From NCBI GenBank assembly GCA_009103225.1, contig RHPI01003491.1, forward strand, positions 341,292-405,291: a stretch of DNA of 64,000 bases, written 5' to 3'. Origin of the DNA: Chlorokybus atmophyticus (taxonomy: Eukaryota; Streptophyta; Chlorokybophyceae; Chlorokybales; Chlorokybaceae). Position 1 is the stretch's first letter. Every line of letters begins with the position of its first letter. Made by a program: the position numbers and the translations under genes. Below are positions 1 to 20,400 of the stretch, one piece after another. The notes under the pieces were generated by a model, which saw only the letters and a program-made list of their open reading frames with translations, was not told the DNA's origin and ran no database searches.

Positions 1-2921
<2,921 letters not shown>

Positions 2922-3048
2922 CAGGTCTTCACAAACACTCACTTTCCACCCACTACCCATCGTTGAACCAACTATCACCTTGTACTACCATGGAACTAAC
3001 TGCTACTTTAAACTCTGCCCAAACACGCAACTCACATGCTGAAAAAAC

Positions 3049-4624
3049 TCACGCCACTTCCACCACCAACGTTGATGATAGCCCCGTGATGGACTTGGAC
3101 TGTTCGTCATCGAATACAAACGTCACCGCTGCAGCGACATCTTCACTATCAACCAGCTTCTGGAGTGGGACCATGCTCTTGAATGCTTCCTCCATTGAGC
3201 CCCGGATTTGCAGCCTGCATGTGAGCAACTGCCATATCCAACATCTCCGATGGTATTGTGGGACCCGGGGCGACAGCGTTCACGCGCACACCAGCCTTTG
3301 CAACCTGGTGGTTGTTCAACATGCAAGCATTGGTTTAGTGCCAGGATGCAACCACGCTCCAACCGAATGTTGCGTACCTCGATGGCTGCACCAACAGCGA
3401 AGTTGTCAAGAGCAGCCTTGCTGGCCTGGTAGTCCGTGTGGCCTAGCCTTGTCACCTTGTGGCCCGCAATGCTGGTGTTGTTGACAATGGAGCCGTACCC
3501 TTGTGACAGCATATGCCTTAGCTTCGCCTGGCAAACTAAACATATGAAAGCATGCCCTTTGTTGCAGTTGCAAACTACAGACAGTATGATTATGCTATGA
3601 GGAATGTGGGCATGATATGCTGCCACCGTGCGGTGCGTCACACAAGGTCCCTGTCTATCAGAGCCACCGCCGCTGCTCACCTTCATGCAGGCTGCTTGGC
3701 TGATCATGTTGATGTTGAAGGTTATTGCCAGCTGTCCAGATCCATCTCCGCAACTGGACTTGGCGGTGCCCCATACCCTGGATTGTGCTTGTTTGCATTG
3801 CTCATGGTAGCATCAGACTGTAAACACTTCTAACAGCAGTTTGAACCTGCAACGTTGCTCCTGCGTGCCTTATTCGCAAGACATCACTGGCACGGTGGTC
3901 TAAGCTACTACTTTAGAGCAGTGCACTGCAAATTCTAACCAGTGGCCTTAGCAGCATGATGCTGTGTACCATACCTGTGTTGTTGAAGGCTCCATCCAGC
4001 TTGCCATGCGCCTCCACTACGTCCGCCACAACCTGAACAAGACACAATGTGTTTGCCTGCGACCTCGCATGCACGGTTATTGACATCAATGTTGCCAATG
4101 GTCTCGTACACTACTTGGTGCATGGGTAACCCACCTTCTCAACTTGCGCCCAGTCTGTGACGTCCACCACAGCGACTGCTGCTGCAAGAATTGCACAACA
4201 AACATTCGCTAAGCTCATAGCAGTAACATCATGGTGTGACCCGTCAAATCAAGCACAGCTCTTGCCTCATGCATGCATGCCTATCAGTCCACCTCACCTT
4301 GGCCCTTGCCAGCGGCGTTGATCTTGTCTCTGAGGGCTTCCAAGCGGTCTTTGCGGCGGGCGGCGATCCCTACATGGGCGCCGTGGGCGGCGAGGTGCTC
4401 CGCTGTGACGGCGCCAATGCCGCTGCTGGCGCCAGTCACCAGGATTACCTTGCCCTCAGATCTGTGAGTCACATTGCATGCCCAGTAAGTACAGCAGCGA
4501 AGCAGGTGAAGCAAGTGAAGCAAAGCAGCAGCCAAGTCCACACATGCACAGCGCATACTTTTGAGAAAACGGCATGCATGTAGCTGTACAGAGCACACGG
4601 CGCCTACCTCGCCGACGATAGCAT
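3049..4624 (-). CDS. classical short-chain dehydrogenase/reductase, frame-disrupted
   Basis: NAD(P)-dependent oxidoreductase of the SDR family; substrate unknown. Seven exons fit GT-AG borders: 4624-4608, 4461-4298, 4181-4135, 4032-3975, 3777-3681, 3527-3378 and 3295-3049. The first exon holds only 17 bases. The cofactor motif TGASSGIG, the NNTG motif (family NNAG), the serine-containing NNTSIAG strand and the active-site YQASK are all present in the expected order, followed by a VNAVAPGP segment typical of the family. Exons sum to 780 bases, about 259 aa, a usual SDR length. Two single-base lesions break the frame: after DLDSWQ (AA at 3725-3726 should be AAA), and after AANPG (the run at 3200-3203 has one base too many). 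They cancel in total length. Either the consensus has homopolymer errors or the gene is recently dead. Confidence 0.75.
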
Positions 4625-5980
4625 GCGAGTGGCGTCGGGGAGGACTTTACGGTTACGCTGCAACCTTGGGCTGCAGACCAATAAATACACGGGTGTTTGC
4701 AAGGGCATTAGGGCAACAACCAAGCTCGCAAAGCCGCAAGGTTGCCAACATCATCCATGCTGAGGTAATCTCAGGCCTCGCACACACGCGCTCGGTTGTT
4801 GTACTGCGTGCGTGTAACTTGGTACGTTTGACGTACGCAAATGCGATGCAGCACCTGGTACAGCTGGTGCTGTACAGTACCCACCAAAACAAACGTCACG
4901 CTGTATGTCGATCACAGCGTGATGTCTGCCCTAACAGGCTACACAGCCTGCGCCGCTCTGTCCCCCAAGTCTACTTCTTTGTCTGATTACATGTATGCAA
5001 TGCTGCAGCAATTACCCATCAAAACTGTGACATGCAACATACCAACACAAGGACACTGGCATTGCAACGGTTGTTGTACCTCGCACTCCAGCCAAGCCAT
5101 TGAACACTTCATACACACACTACAGTTAGCAATGGTCCTGCACAGGCATGGCAAGGTCTCGTGCAATGCCAGGTTGGACTGTAGCTGTGTGTGCGTGTGG
5201 CACTCTTGAATTCTTCAGCCTCATGCAAGCAGCACTCTCTAAGCAGTGCCCTGGCCGTACTTTTGCACATGGTGGAGACCTGGTTGGCGAGCCCTCAACC
5301 AGCTGCGCTATCACAAGTCCACAGCCAGTTAGCCAAGGGGTCCAAGGCAATAAGGGGTATGTGCGTAGCGGGAACTTGTGGAACATGTCTTATATGTCTG
5401 GTAGTCCAGATGCTGACAGTGGTGGTATGTCCAGCAAATGTTGTGTTGATGCTGTCTCATAAGTAACATCCATGTTCTAGCAACGAGTCATCCATGTTGC
5501 AAGTCAGTTGCAATGGATGACTTGCGACGAAGATGTTTGCACACGTGCTGCACGGTATAACAAGAGGTATAGAAGGTAATTTACCTACTCATAACCATGC
5601 ATGCACACAAGTCAGTGAGTGGCTGCGTGTCGCAACACTACGGCAGTGATCAGCTGCCAATCGACAATCAGGCATACGCAAGGACAAGTTTTGGATGCAC
5701 AGGTATCACTCAGCATTGGGCAGCCACATGCACAAGGATCAGCAGTCACTACAGCTCAAGTCCATCAATTCTTGCCTAAACTACGTTGCATCCTTTTATT
5801 TATTCCATGCAATAAGCATTCACTTGAAGCAAGCGAGAGTGTAATCTCTACAACATCTCACTTGCAGGCAGGGAAGGGTCCAACATACCTGCATCCAAAC
5901 ACCCACACTGTAGTCTTTCCACCAACTCTGCAACACAGTCAAGCAAAACTTCCACCCACATCACCGTGACGCATGTGTCC
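4625..5980. other. intergenic, no supported gene
   Basis: Between the dehydrogenase start and the PhoX-like 3' end I find no exon chain with conserved motifs. Open frames of up to about 100 codons exist on both strands but look random. A small imperfect hairpin (GTCATCCAT...ATGGATGAC) lies near 5489-5522. Confidence 0.5.
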
Positions 5981-8863
<2,883 letters not shown>

Positions 8864-9976
8864 TGCAACAACGCAGAACTAATCACCCACACTGCAAAGC
8901 CACGGCGGACTGTGGGCTCTCAGTGCCAGAAGCAGTGCCGCAATACATACAGAGACCAGAAGCATACTCGCCTGAGCCCCCGTCTGTTGTTTAACAACAG
9001 ACGCAAGCGTACCTGCTTGTAGGTACACTTGTTGGGTATATTTACACACCAGTGCTTTCATTGGATGCAGCGGCAAGTATACGACTGGCTCAATGCCAGT
9101 GTACCTTCATGGTGGTACAGGTAGGCGTAACGGATAAATAATTGTATCACGTTGGTTGCAGAGTGCGGACACAAGCTTCTGCGATGGAGATGGTATTGCT
9201 ACACAAAGTAAACCTCGCTAGCCCGTAGAGCAGCTCATGAGTCAGTACATTCCCTTGCTCGTATGCGGTTTTCCATGACATGGCTTCCGTGCATATAGCA
9301 GGGGTAAGTTTCTTAGCAGTTAGAAGCTCTGCAGATATGTACGCTACATGCAGCCTATATTGGCCATTTAACAGTGCTGCTAGGCCTGAGAGCATGCGCC
9401 CACTTCACAAACGGCAGCCACACATTGGCCGCTAGTGACTGGCATGATAAGTATAGTATCATGCGCCGCAGGCCAGGACACTGCATGTCGACATAGTTTA
9501 CGTGGGACAAGGTGGCTGAGTTTATTGACGTACATTCTAGCTGTAGGGTGCTGCACACATCTGCAGCACTGTGATGCCAGCACAGTCTGCGCGGGCAACA
9601 AGTTGTTGCAAGTTGATGCTCTGCACATCTTGTGCAAGAACTGATGTTTGTCTCAACTCATAAAACCACCATCCAAGCCGCATGTGTGCAGTGCAAAATC
9701 CTTCCTATGATTGTACATTGTATATATTCAAACACATATTGTTGCAAAGCGCAACAGGTGCCACAACTTGCCAACATGCCGACCATCTTGTGACCAGAGT
9801 CCATCATGACCACAACTAACTATCTCGTAATCTTGATGAGTACAATGCTACGATAAAGCTACAACAGTCGGGCAACCAAGGTGCTGTCATCACCAGCAGC
9901 AAACGCTGTGGTGCGCATTGCCAATAACGTCAATAATTATCAACACGTGAAACGGGGGTACAAATGTTCAATGCAA
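8864..9976. other. intergenic, no supported gene
   Basis: No exon chain recognised. It holds the region upstream of the PhoX-like locus and the 3' flank of the dienoyl-CoA reductase gene. Confidence 0.5.
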
Positions 9977-12382
9977 TCACAGCTTGCTTTTTGTTTGTTC
10001 ATTCGCGCTTCTACTCTCCTGCTCCACCTTGCGCGACACCTTCGCAACAGTCTGGTATGGTACGACCTGTGGCCTCATCATCCACTGCCCTCCATCAATA
10101 ACAATGGTCTCACCAGTGACTACCCTGAACGTAGAACCTCAAAGTCAGCAGCCAATGAGAAGTTGAAAAAGAGCAGCTGGCACGGGGATTACACATGTCA
10201 CATCTGTTCATATTGTATACAGTCTATCAGCTCAGCACATGCCAACCTTGCAGCGTTGCTGACAATGTACATGACACCCATCGCAATGTCCCAGCTAGTG
10301 GCTGCCTTTCCCAATGGCGCATACTTTCCAACATCGGCAATGCCCGGAGCCAGCTTGCGTAGACCGGGAGAGTCTAAAACCTGCATGCAGTGCAAGCATT
10401 GTTTGGTTGCTGTTGACCAAAGGTTGTTACACATGGGTGCAATCCACCCAGCTGTGGTTCATGGTGACTTGCTGAGCGCCTGTTAGCTAGACAGAGCGCG
10501 ACAATGACTACGGCAAAGTCGAATACCACTCTACATGCAGCATGCCAGCGCTACACTGATACGCAATCAAACATCTTGAGCCGAGCAACAAGGCAAGAGC
10601 AATTTCCTACTGCACACTTACCGGCCCTGGAGCAATGCCTACAACACGAACTCCAAACTGGCCCCACTCCAGTGACAGCGAGCGAGTGGTGGCATCAATT
10701 GCGGCCTACGCATAGTCAGCGATACATATGGTGACTTTTGTGCATACACTAAACGTGAAGCTGAGCGTCCTGGGACCCCAGGACGTCCAGTTGTTCAGCA
10801 TGTAAAGGAATCAACAAAGACAGAATAAACAACATGACTTTCATGCAGATGGCGTGCAGCTATGTACCTTGGCTGCAGCTGCATGGCCCTGATACCAGGC
10901 AGCTCCATAGTGCAGCGTCGCGCTGATGTTCATAATCACAGGACCTCCAAATGTACTGCTGCTGTATGCGTGCGACTGCGCCGCTCTTTTCAATGCCGGC
11001 AGTGCGGAGCGAGACATGCTGGAGTTAAACCTCTGGTCAGCAAGACTCACTGAAAATAACAAACAATTACATGCCAACTACACACCCCTATGTAGTTCTT
11101 ACTTGAATGCACCCACCGCGTCAATTTCCATTACTGTCCTGCATGAAGACATGTCAATAATGGACACACCAACTGTGCAAGCATGCCTAGGCCTAGTGAC
11201 AGTGGGCTGCTGAAGGTGATGTGAGGAGTGGATGTTTGTGCATGCACATGTGGACATATGCGTGTGCGCGTGAGTGGGCATGCCCGCCGCGGCTTCACCT
11301 GAACGCGTTGGTGGACAGCTCCTCCATGGTGGACAGAAAGTTCCCCGCAGCACCGTTCACAAGAATATCCAGTCTGCCCAACTCCCGCTCTGCTGTGAGC
11401 ACAGCACTCTCAGCATCAGCTGGTGAACGCACATCACCCGCAACAGCAATTGCCTGCCAGCACCGACGGCAAGCTGTGTTGCATTATGACCTGTTATTAC
11501 GTGTGACTGCAGCTGCAACACTGCCAACTACTGATGTGTTTTCATGCTCAGGAACTTCTGTCTGATCATACCTTGGCGCCATTGCGTGAGAGATCCGCAG
11601 CCGCCTCCTCAAGCAGGCTTGCTCTCCTGCCCATGAGAGCAACACTGCAGCCGTGTGCGCATAGAGTCCGTGCAATCTCCAGTCCTGCGCATATACTGTA
11701 CAAATTGTAGCACTGAATCTGGCGGCACACAAGCAGTGATCATGTGCACAACAGTCTCTGTTCAGTCACTTTAACCTCGGTCATACTGTAGCCACCACAA
11801 CGGTTGGCACTGCTGTAAGGTTGCGCTATGGCAAACTTCTGCAAGTGCCATGTGCCCTCAAAGGAGAAGACTGCAAACAGCTATGTTCACTGGCCACACC
11901 GAGGGTAGGGCAATGCATGACTGCATAAGCAACAGATGCTCAACACAAAAATGTGTGTGTCAGCATACTTAAGCTACAATAGGAAGTTTGTGGACTGCTG
12001 CTGCATGCAGACGCCCATCTCTGTTCCAAGTTCATTCCTTACATACGACGGTCTACAAGCACAACTCTGCACCCAGTCATGGCTTCTGGACTTACGCAAT
12101 CCAGCCACAAGTGTACTATCACTACGTAATGATGTGCTGTGCCTGATGGGCGAATCAGGGCGATCCTTTGCGTTCTATATGCTGTCTGGGCCGAACTAAC
12201 AAACCCGCTGGCATGAAGCTTTCTACTCACTCAGCCATGGGAAGCACCACACAGGCCAACAATAGATTAATGCACAAACCTATGCCACTGCCACCGCCAG
12301 TGATCAGCGCCACCTTGCCCACCAGGATGTCGTGTCTGAAGGGAGAAGCAGGCTCCTGTTCAGCTCCTGCAAGCGCCGTCAT
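9977..12382 (-). CDS. DECR2: peroxisomal 2,4-dienoyl-CoA reductase
   Basis: Reduces 2,4-dienoyl-CoA with NADPH so that unsaturated fatty acids can finish beta-oxidation in peroxisomes. Eight exons fit GT-AG borders: 12382-12280, 11684-11572, 11453-11299, 11138-11103, 11018-10868, 10705-10622, 10380-10247 and 10124-9977. They sum to 924 bases, 307 aa, the family's usual size, with no frameshift. Seen: cofactor motif GGGSGIG, MGRR after beta-2, LVNGAAGNFL, the diagnostic NISATLHY...AWYQ segment, AAIDATTRSLSLEWG and GIAPGP. The protein ends in S-K-L, a canonical PTS1 peroxisome signal, so location is well supported. The start ATG at 12382 is the first in frame before FRHDILVGKVALITGG. It diverges from the TMEM258 gene across about 230 bases. 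Confidence 0.93.
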
Positions 12383-12610
12383 TGCTGCCGCTACCACCGC
12401 CACGGCCACCGCCACTGCCGCACCGGCTTAGGGTTTGGCTGACACTAAGGTTGTTGCACTTGACGACGACGTGGCTGAGGGTGTAGGCGACGGCATCCGC
12501 CGCAAGGTGGTTGGAGCGAAACTGTCTGGCAGGAGGAGAGGTTTTAGTTTGGCCTAAGCGGAGTAGGCCGCTAGACTCTGCGCTGCTGGGTTTGCACTTC
12601 CACCGTCAAC
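12383..12610. promoter_or_regulatory. bidirectional promoter with telo-box
   Basis: The 228 bases between the reductase start (-) and the TMEM258 start (+) must hold the promoters and 5' leaders of both genes. A TTAGGGTTT telo-box lies at 12428-12436, about 50 bases from the reductase ATG. Promoter function is inferred from position. Confidence 0.55.
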
Positions 12611-13554
12611 ATGGCGGTAAGTGCAACCTGCAATGTGTCCTGCATTACATAACCAGTGGGACAACGCTCTCCATGAATATCATTGCACATACAAGCGCAT
12701 TGCGGGTAATGAGAACTGTCAGCCAACAACTCTGTCTGCTCGGCTGCTTGCAACAGGATCAGCTAGTGTTTCTGCTCGTTTGCACATAGCCATCCAGTGA
12801 ATGGTATAACCTACAACAACTGCAAGTGCCATTTGGGAATGACCCCGCATTGCAGTCCAGTGCCATTGCATACGCCAGTAGTATTGCAGTAGCTAAAAGT
12901 AAGCTCAATGAATGCAAGGAGATGTGATCTGTAAACTTCAGCAACTGTTGGCTGTCACTGCAAGTGTGAGATTGGTTTCTTTTGCGTTGTGATGATCAAA
13001 ACAGATGATTGATTGTGCTATTCTCTGCTGTGCAGTGTTAGTCGATCAGTGCTTATACAAGCAAACCACTGCTCACCTTTGCACACAACATGTGGTGCTA
13101 ACTCAAAGCGCATTGCAGGCCTACAGAACGCCCATACCAGTAGATCTATACCCGATTCTCGCAGTGCTGCTGCTGTCGCTTGGTCTCATCTTTGCCGCTG
13201 CCTTCTTCGTGTGAGTGCAGGAATGCAATGCTTGCAGTCGTGTAGTAGAGCCTGCAGGGAAATGGGGTTTTTCAACCGTGTCTGCGTGTTTGTCAGGTAT
13301 GAAGTGACATCGTCCAAGTTCAGCAGACAATTGAGTAAAGAGCTTGTGACGGGCGGTGTAGCATCCATTTTCTTGGTAGGTTTAATTTAATGCATTGGTG
13401 TTCAAAGCCAACTACACCGCAACCGAATATTTTTTGTTTTTTGTTTTGCACCAGGTTGGTATGTGTCTCAGCTAGTGCTCTCCTCACCCCGTGTTTTGTT
13501 TCACAGGGACTTGGCTCGCTATTCTTGCTTTTGTGGACTGGTGTATACGTATGA
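12611..13554 (+). CDS. TMEM258: TMEM258/OST5-like oligosaccharyltransferase subunit
   Basis: Small two-span ER membrane subunit of the oligosaccharyltransferase complex that N-glycosylates secretory proteins. Four exons: 12611-12616, 13119-13210, 13297-13375 and 13507-13554. They total 225 bases, 74 aa, against about 79 in animals. The first exon encodes only Met-Ala. Seen: a hydrophobic span after PVDLYPILAV, the conserved FFVYEVTSSK loop, then KELVTGGVASIF and the second span ending LLLWTGVYV, which closely matches animal TMEM258 (FFVYEVTSTK, LLLWVGIYV). All junctions keep frame. Confidence 0.92.
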
Positions 13555-15138
13555 GCTGCTGGGTACGCAAGGCAGACACATTTTCTATCAGCCATCATTC
13601 GAATGCTTGCTTTACCCGCGATTGTATTCCTCTGTCTGGGTGCTTGCACATTGCTTTGTGTGCTGTGGGGGACTGTTTGGTTAAGGCTACAGTCATACAC
13701 CTTTCAACACAGTTTCGACTCGTGATGCTGCAACTCGCTTCATGACCTCTACTACTGAGTCCCGGGCAGTGAGTAAGGTTTAGGGCTGCAATTGCATTTA
13801 CCCTACAGTACAGGTGCCGACACTGCCTCCCCACAACCCCTCCCCCCTTGATCCGCACAGGTTTTCCCAAAATGAGTGCATCAATAGATTAAACCAGTAC
13901 CAATGGGCGTCGTTCGACAACAGCGGTCACACCAAGGCTGTGATGAAATTGTATGCAAGTTTTGACGACATCATGACTTGCATGCCATTGCACTGTACAA
14001 CGTCCATGATGGTAAGATGAGATGAGACAGCTTCTGCGCGACAAAAGCCCCTTTTCTAACACATGAATGATGCCAAGAATGAAAGCGACTATCTGGCCTC
14101 CAACTCCATTGGCCCAAGGCCAACCACACCTACACTGCTTATTGTAGCTAACAGTCGTGATACACACCACACAACCATTGATACAAGCAACAGCCTTTGT
14201 GATCATTGCAAATATCAAAAACAAACGCCATCTCCACAACACTGGCACCAAGGCTAGGAATTGCAGTCAACAACAAGATACATGAAACTTCATCCCTAGT
14301 GAACATCCTCAGCCGGAGGTACCATTCGTACCAACAAGCACAATACGTTGTGGAGGACAAGTCGCCAGCTGGATGCATGACGTACACAACTGCTTCATCG
14401 CCCCAGTCGCAGCTCCAGCTTGAACAGCTCCGTCACCTGCATTGAACACAACACCGCCCACTACATGCAGCAAGGACCAACACCGGACACCAACATCACG
14501 AAGATTGCAATGCCCATCAAGCAATGAACAGACTAAAGCACTCGGAAATAAGATTGATGGACGCAGCATTCAATTTGAACTTCTTGACGTCACCTTCATG
14601 ACAACTATCTGTGGCACAAAGGGTGCTGTTATGTTGAACCAATCCGGTAACATGACATGCACACAGATTGGATCTGTACCAAATGTTGCTAATCAAAGAG
14701 TGGCTCATGGCAAGAAAGCACAAGAAGGCTACCTGTTCACCGGCGCAGTTACCTAGGTTCCGCAAAGGCTGCTGGTGCCCGCACAGGCCACCTGGCGCTA
14801 ATGGCGCATCCTGGCCTGCATGGTTACCCAGCTCAAATACCATGATGCCTCATAACATCTCGTGGCGCAGCATACAATACTCTAATTACCAAATCTTGTA
14901 CAACGGAATAGCCAGAAGGCTTACACCCAGCAAGCTGCACTGCCGCCCCACCGCACTGCAAGCCGAAAACCTGGCCAACCTCTCCCTCGGCGAGTATGCG
15001 GAAAAACCAAAAGGAGGCAAGATAAGTATGGAAACACAGATGTTCAAAGGCACAATCTGTGCTGTCAGACAGCAGGCAAAGAGCATTGGTCTCATATGTT
15101 CAGTTGAACTGGATGCAGAACTACACTATGTCTCAAGC
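13555..15138. other. convergent intergenic region
   Basis: Lies between the 3' ends of TMEM258 (+) and PRP4 kinase (-). I see no conserved coding exon. It presumably contains both 3' UTRs. Confidence 0.5.
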
Positions 15139-17185
<2,047 letters not shown>

Positions 17186-17499
17186 CCCTCCTCCCGCCGC
17201 CGCCTCGCAAGCTAGCCAGCTGGCGCCGTGCAGTGTAGCGACGAATTTGCAAATCAAGCAGCGTGTTCCATTCCGGCATGCGCACTGCGCTTTAGTTGCG
17301 AAGCCGCGGAGGGGCATTCCCTGGTGATACTAACTGCTTTCAAAGCTAGGGTTTGTTAGCTCGCTCGCAGCTGGGTCGGGAGGTGGCGGGCGGCGTCGTC
17401 CGCGTCCTACTGGACGTCCCTCCCTGCTTTCTACGGAAAACAGGGGACTCAGTGACGGGGTGGGCCTTGAGGGCCGGCCCCGCCTGACAGCAGTACATA
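17186..17499. promoter_or_regulatory. bidirectional promoter with telo-box
   Basis: About 314 bases separate the PRP4 kinase start (-) from the COPB2 start (+). A CTAGGGTTT motif lies at 17346-17354 near the middle. The flanking sequence is GC-rich. Promoter role is inferred from the divergent gene starts. Confidence 0.55.
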
Positions 17500-20400
17500 A
17501 TGGTGTGTGGGGTGTCGTTTTTGCTGCTTGTCCTCGTTGGAAGTTGCATGCAACGTCATGGCGCTGTTCGCCTTGCAATTGGTTACTGACTTGTGGCTGT
17601 GTTTCTTTTTACTCCCTTACATGCTATGATCAGCCCCTTCGATTGGACATCAAGGTACAGCTTGGCACTTGTGTTCAACTTGGGTTGGAATGCGAGCTGT
17701 TGATTGAATCGACAATTACAAGTTTGATATTGCAATGTGCCCGCATTGATGAGTGCCACTCATTGCAGCGAAAGCTTGCGCAAAGATCAGATCGTGTGAA
17801 GTCAGTTGACATACACCCAACAGAACCATGGTGAGTTCTGTTGTTACACATTCAACTGTCGTGTCTCACGACTCTTTTAAGTATGTCAGGTCTGTTGGCA
17901 ATACGCTAGTAGTGCAGCGCATGTGCTGCTTAGTGTGTGTACACATAGCGACGGAGTGTCCTTGAATCTTTGGTGACGTTCTCATGTATTGCAGGGTGTT
18001 GGCCAATCTGTACAATGGCAACATATACATTTGGAACCACCAGACACAGGCGAGTTGTTGTTTGCATGCAACATCGTTTCATGTGAAGGCAGTGCTTTCT
18101 TGTGCACGCCACATTGTAGTGTACTATTGATACTGCTTATTATTGCCAACAACCCACAAGAGTTCATGTAACGTGTGTCGTGTTTCAGACCCTGGTTAAA
18201 TCCTTTGAGGTCACCGAGTTGCCAGTCAGATCTGCCAAGTTCATTCCACGCAAGCAATGGATTGTTTGTGGGGCGGATGACATGTTTATACGTGTATACA
18301 ACTACAACACGATGGACAAAGTCAAGGCTTTTGAGGCGCACACAGACTACATTCGCTGCGTCGCTGTGCATCCCACATTGCCGTATGTTGTATCATCCTC
18401 CGATGATATGCTGATCAAGCTGTGGGATTGGGACAAGAACTGGCAGTGTGTGCAGATCTTTGAAGGTCATTCTCACTATGTCATGCAGGTAACAACACTT
18501 TCTTTCTAGTTGCTGGGCAGCAGTCACTTGGCCGCTGTAATGCGGAACTGGACTTTGCAGGTGACGTTTAACCCCAAAGATACCAACACGTTTGCGAGTG
18601 CATCCCTTGATCGCACCATCAAAGTCTGGAGCCTGGGGTCTCCAACACCAAATTTCACGTTGGAGGGCCATGAAAAGGGAGTAAACACAATCGATTACTT
18701 CAGCGGCGGCGACAGACCTTACCTCGTCAGTGGAGCCGATGACAAGCTGGTCAAGGTACGGTCCGCGTTAGCGTCACTGCATATTACTACCTGGCATTCA
18801 TCACCCTGGTTTCGCTGACTGTGTTGCGCGTGTCAGGTCTGGGACTACCAGACGAAGTCCTGCGTGCAGACCCTCGAGGGGCACACACACAATGTGTCGG
18901 CTGTTTGTTTTCACCCAGAGCTTCCAATCATTATCACGGGCTCTGAGGATGGAACGCTTCGCATCTGGCACTCTACAACGTACCGTCTTGAGAACACACT
19001 AAATTATGGCCTTGAGCGGGTCTGGGCAATTGGGTACTTGAAGGGTTCCAACAGGTATGCTCAATCAGTGTTTCAGCTTTACTGCGTTGGTTTAACCACC
19101 ACTAATATATTGCCACAGTTGATAATACATATTCATCATCGCACACAATGCGCCTCACTTGGCTGAAATTCAGGGTCGCCATTGGTTACGATGAAGGCAC
19201 CATTGTTATCAAGATCGGCAGGGAAGAGCCTGTTGCCAGCATGGATGCCAGTGGAAAGATTATTTGGGCTAAGCACAGCGAGATTCAGACTGTGAACGTC
19301 AGATCTGTGACAGCTGAGATGGAAGACGGAGAGAGACTGCAGCTCGCGGTGAAGGAGTTGGGCAGCTGCGATCTGTATCCACAGGTCAAATTCCCGCTTG
19401 CATGTCGAGGGCCTGCAAGCATTCTGTGCTTGTACCTTCTGGACTGATGTCTTGTGCTGCAGAGCTTGAAGCACAACCCAAATGGGCGGTTTGTCACTGT
19501 TTGTGGAGACGGGGAGTACATCATATACACGGCTCTGGCTTGGCGCAATAAGTCCTTTGGTGCAGCCCTGGAGTTTGTATGGTCCTCTGATGCTGCAGAG
19601 TTTGCTGTGCGAGAGAGCACCACCAAGATCAAAGTATTCAAGAATTTCCAGGAGCGCAAGAGCATGCGCCCACACTACTCAGCTGATGGCATTTACGGCG
19701 GGGCTTTCCTTGGTGTGAGGTCAAATGATTTCGTCTGCTTTTACGATTGGGCTGGGTGTCGGCTCGTCCGCCGAATTGATGTTCCTGTGAAGGATGTCTT
19801 CTGGTCTGATAGTGGAGACTTGGTTGCTATCACCAGCGACACATCCTTCTACATCTTGAAGTACAACCGAGAGATTGTGGAGCCTGCTCTGGAGAATGCC
19901 GAGGTGCGTGCAATCAACTTGTTGGCACATTGGTTGCATAGAGTACTGCATTGATTTGGCTACACCATACCCACCATGAGCTTCTTTGTTCAGACTTTTG
20001 GAGAGGATGGTATTGAGTCAGCTTTTGATCTGCTTCATGAGGTGTCAGAGCGTGTGAGAACAGGCCTGTGGGTTGGTGATTGCTTCATCTATAACAACTC
20101 AGCTTGGCGGTTGAACTACTGCGTCGGTGGAGAGGTTACGACCATGTATCACTTGGACCGCCCCATGTACCTGTTAGGTTACCTTGCAAACCAGAGCCGC
20201 CTGTACTTGATTGACAAGGAGTTCAGCGTGATCAGCTACACGCTGTTGCTGAGCTTGATCGAGTACAAAACTTTGATCCTCCGAGGCGACAATGCTGGTA
20301 TGCTTCACCGTCTTTTGGCTTGGCCCTTGGTGTGCTATGCTCATTTTTAGTTGCCCAACACAGTGCCTTCGTTTGTATTGCACAGCTGCCGAACAGATTT

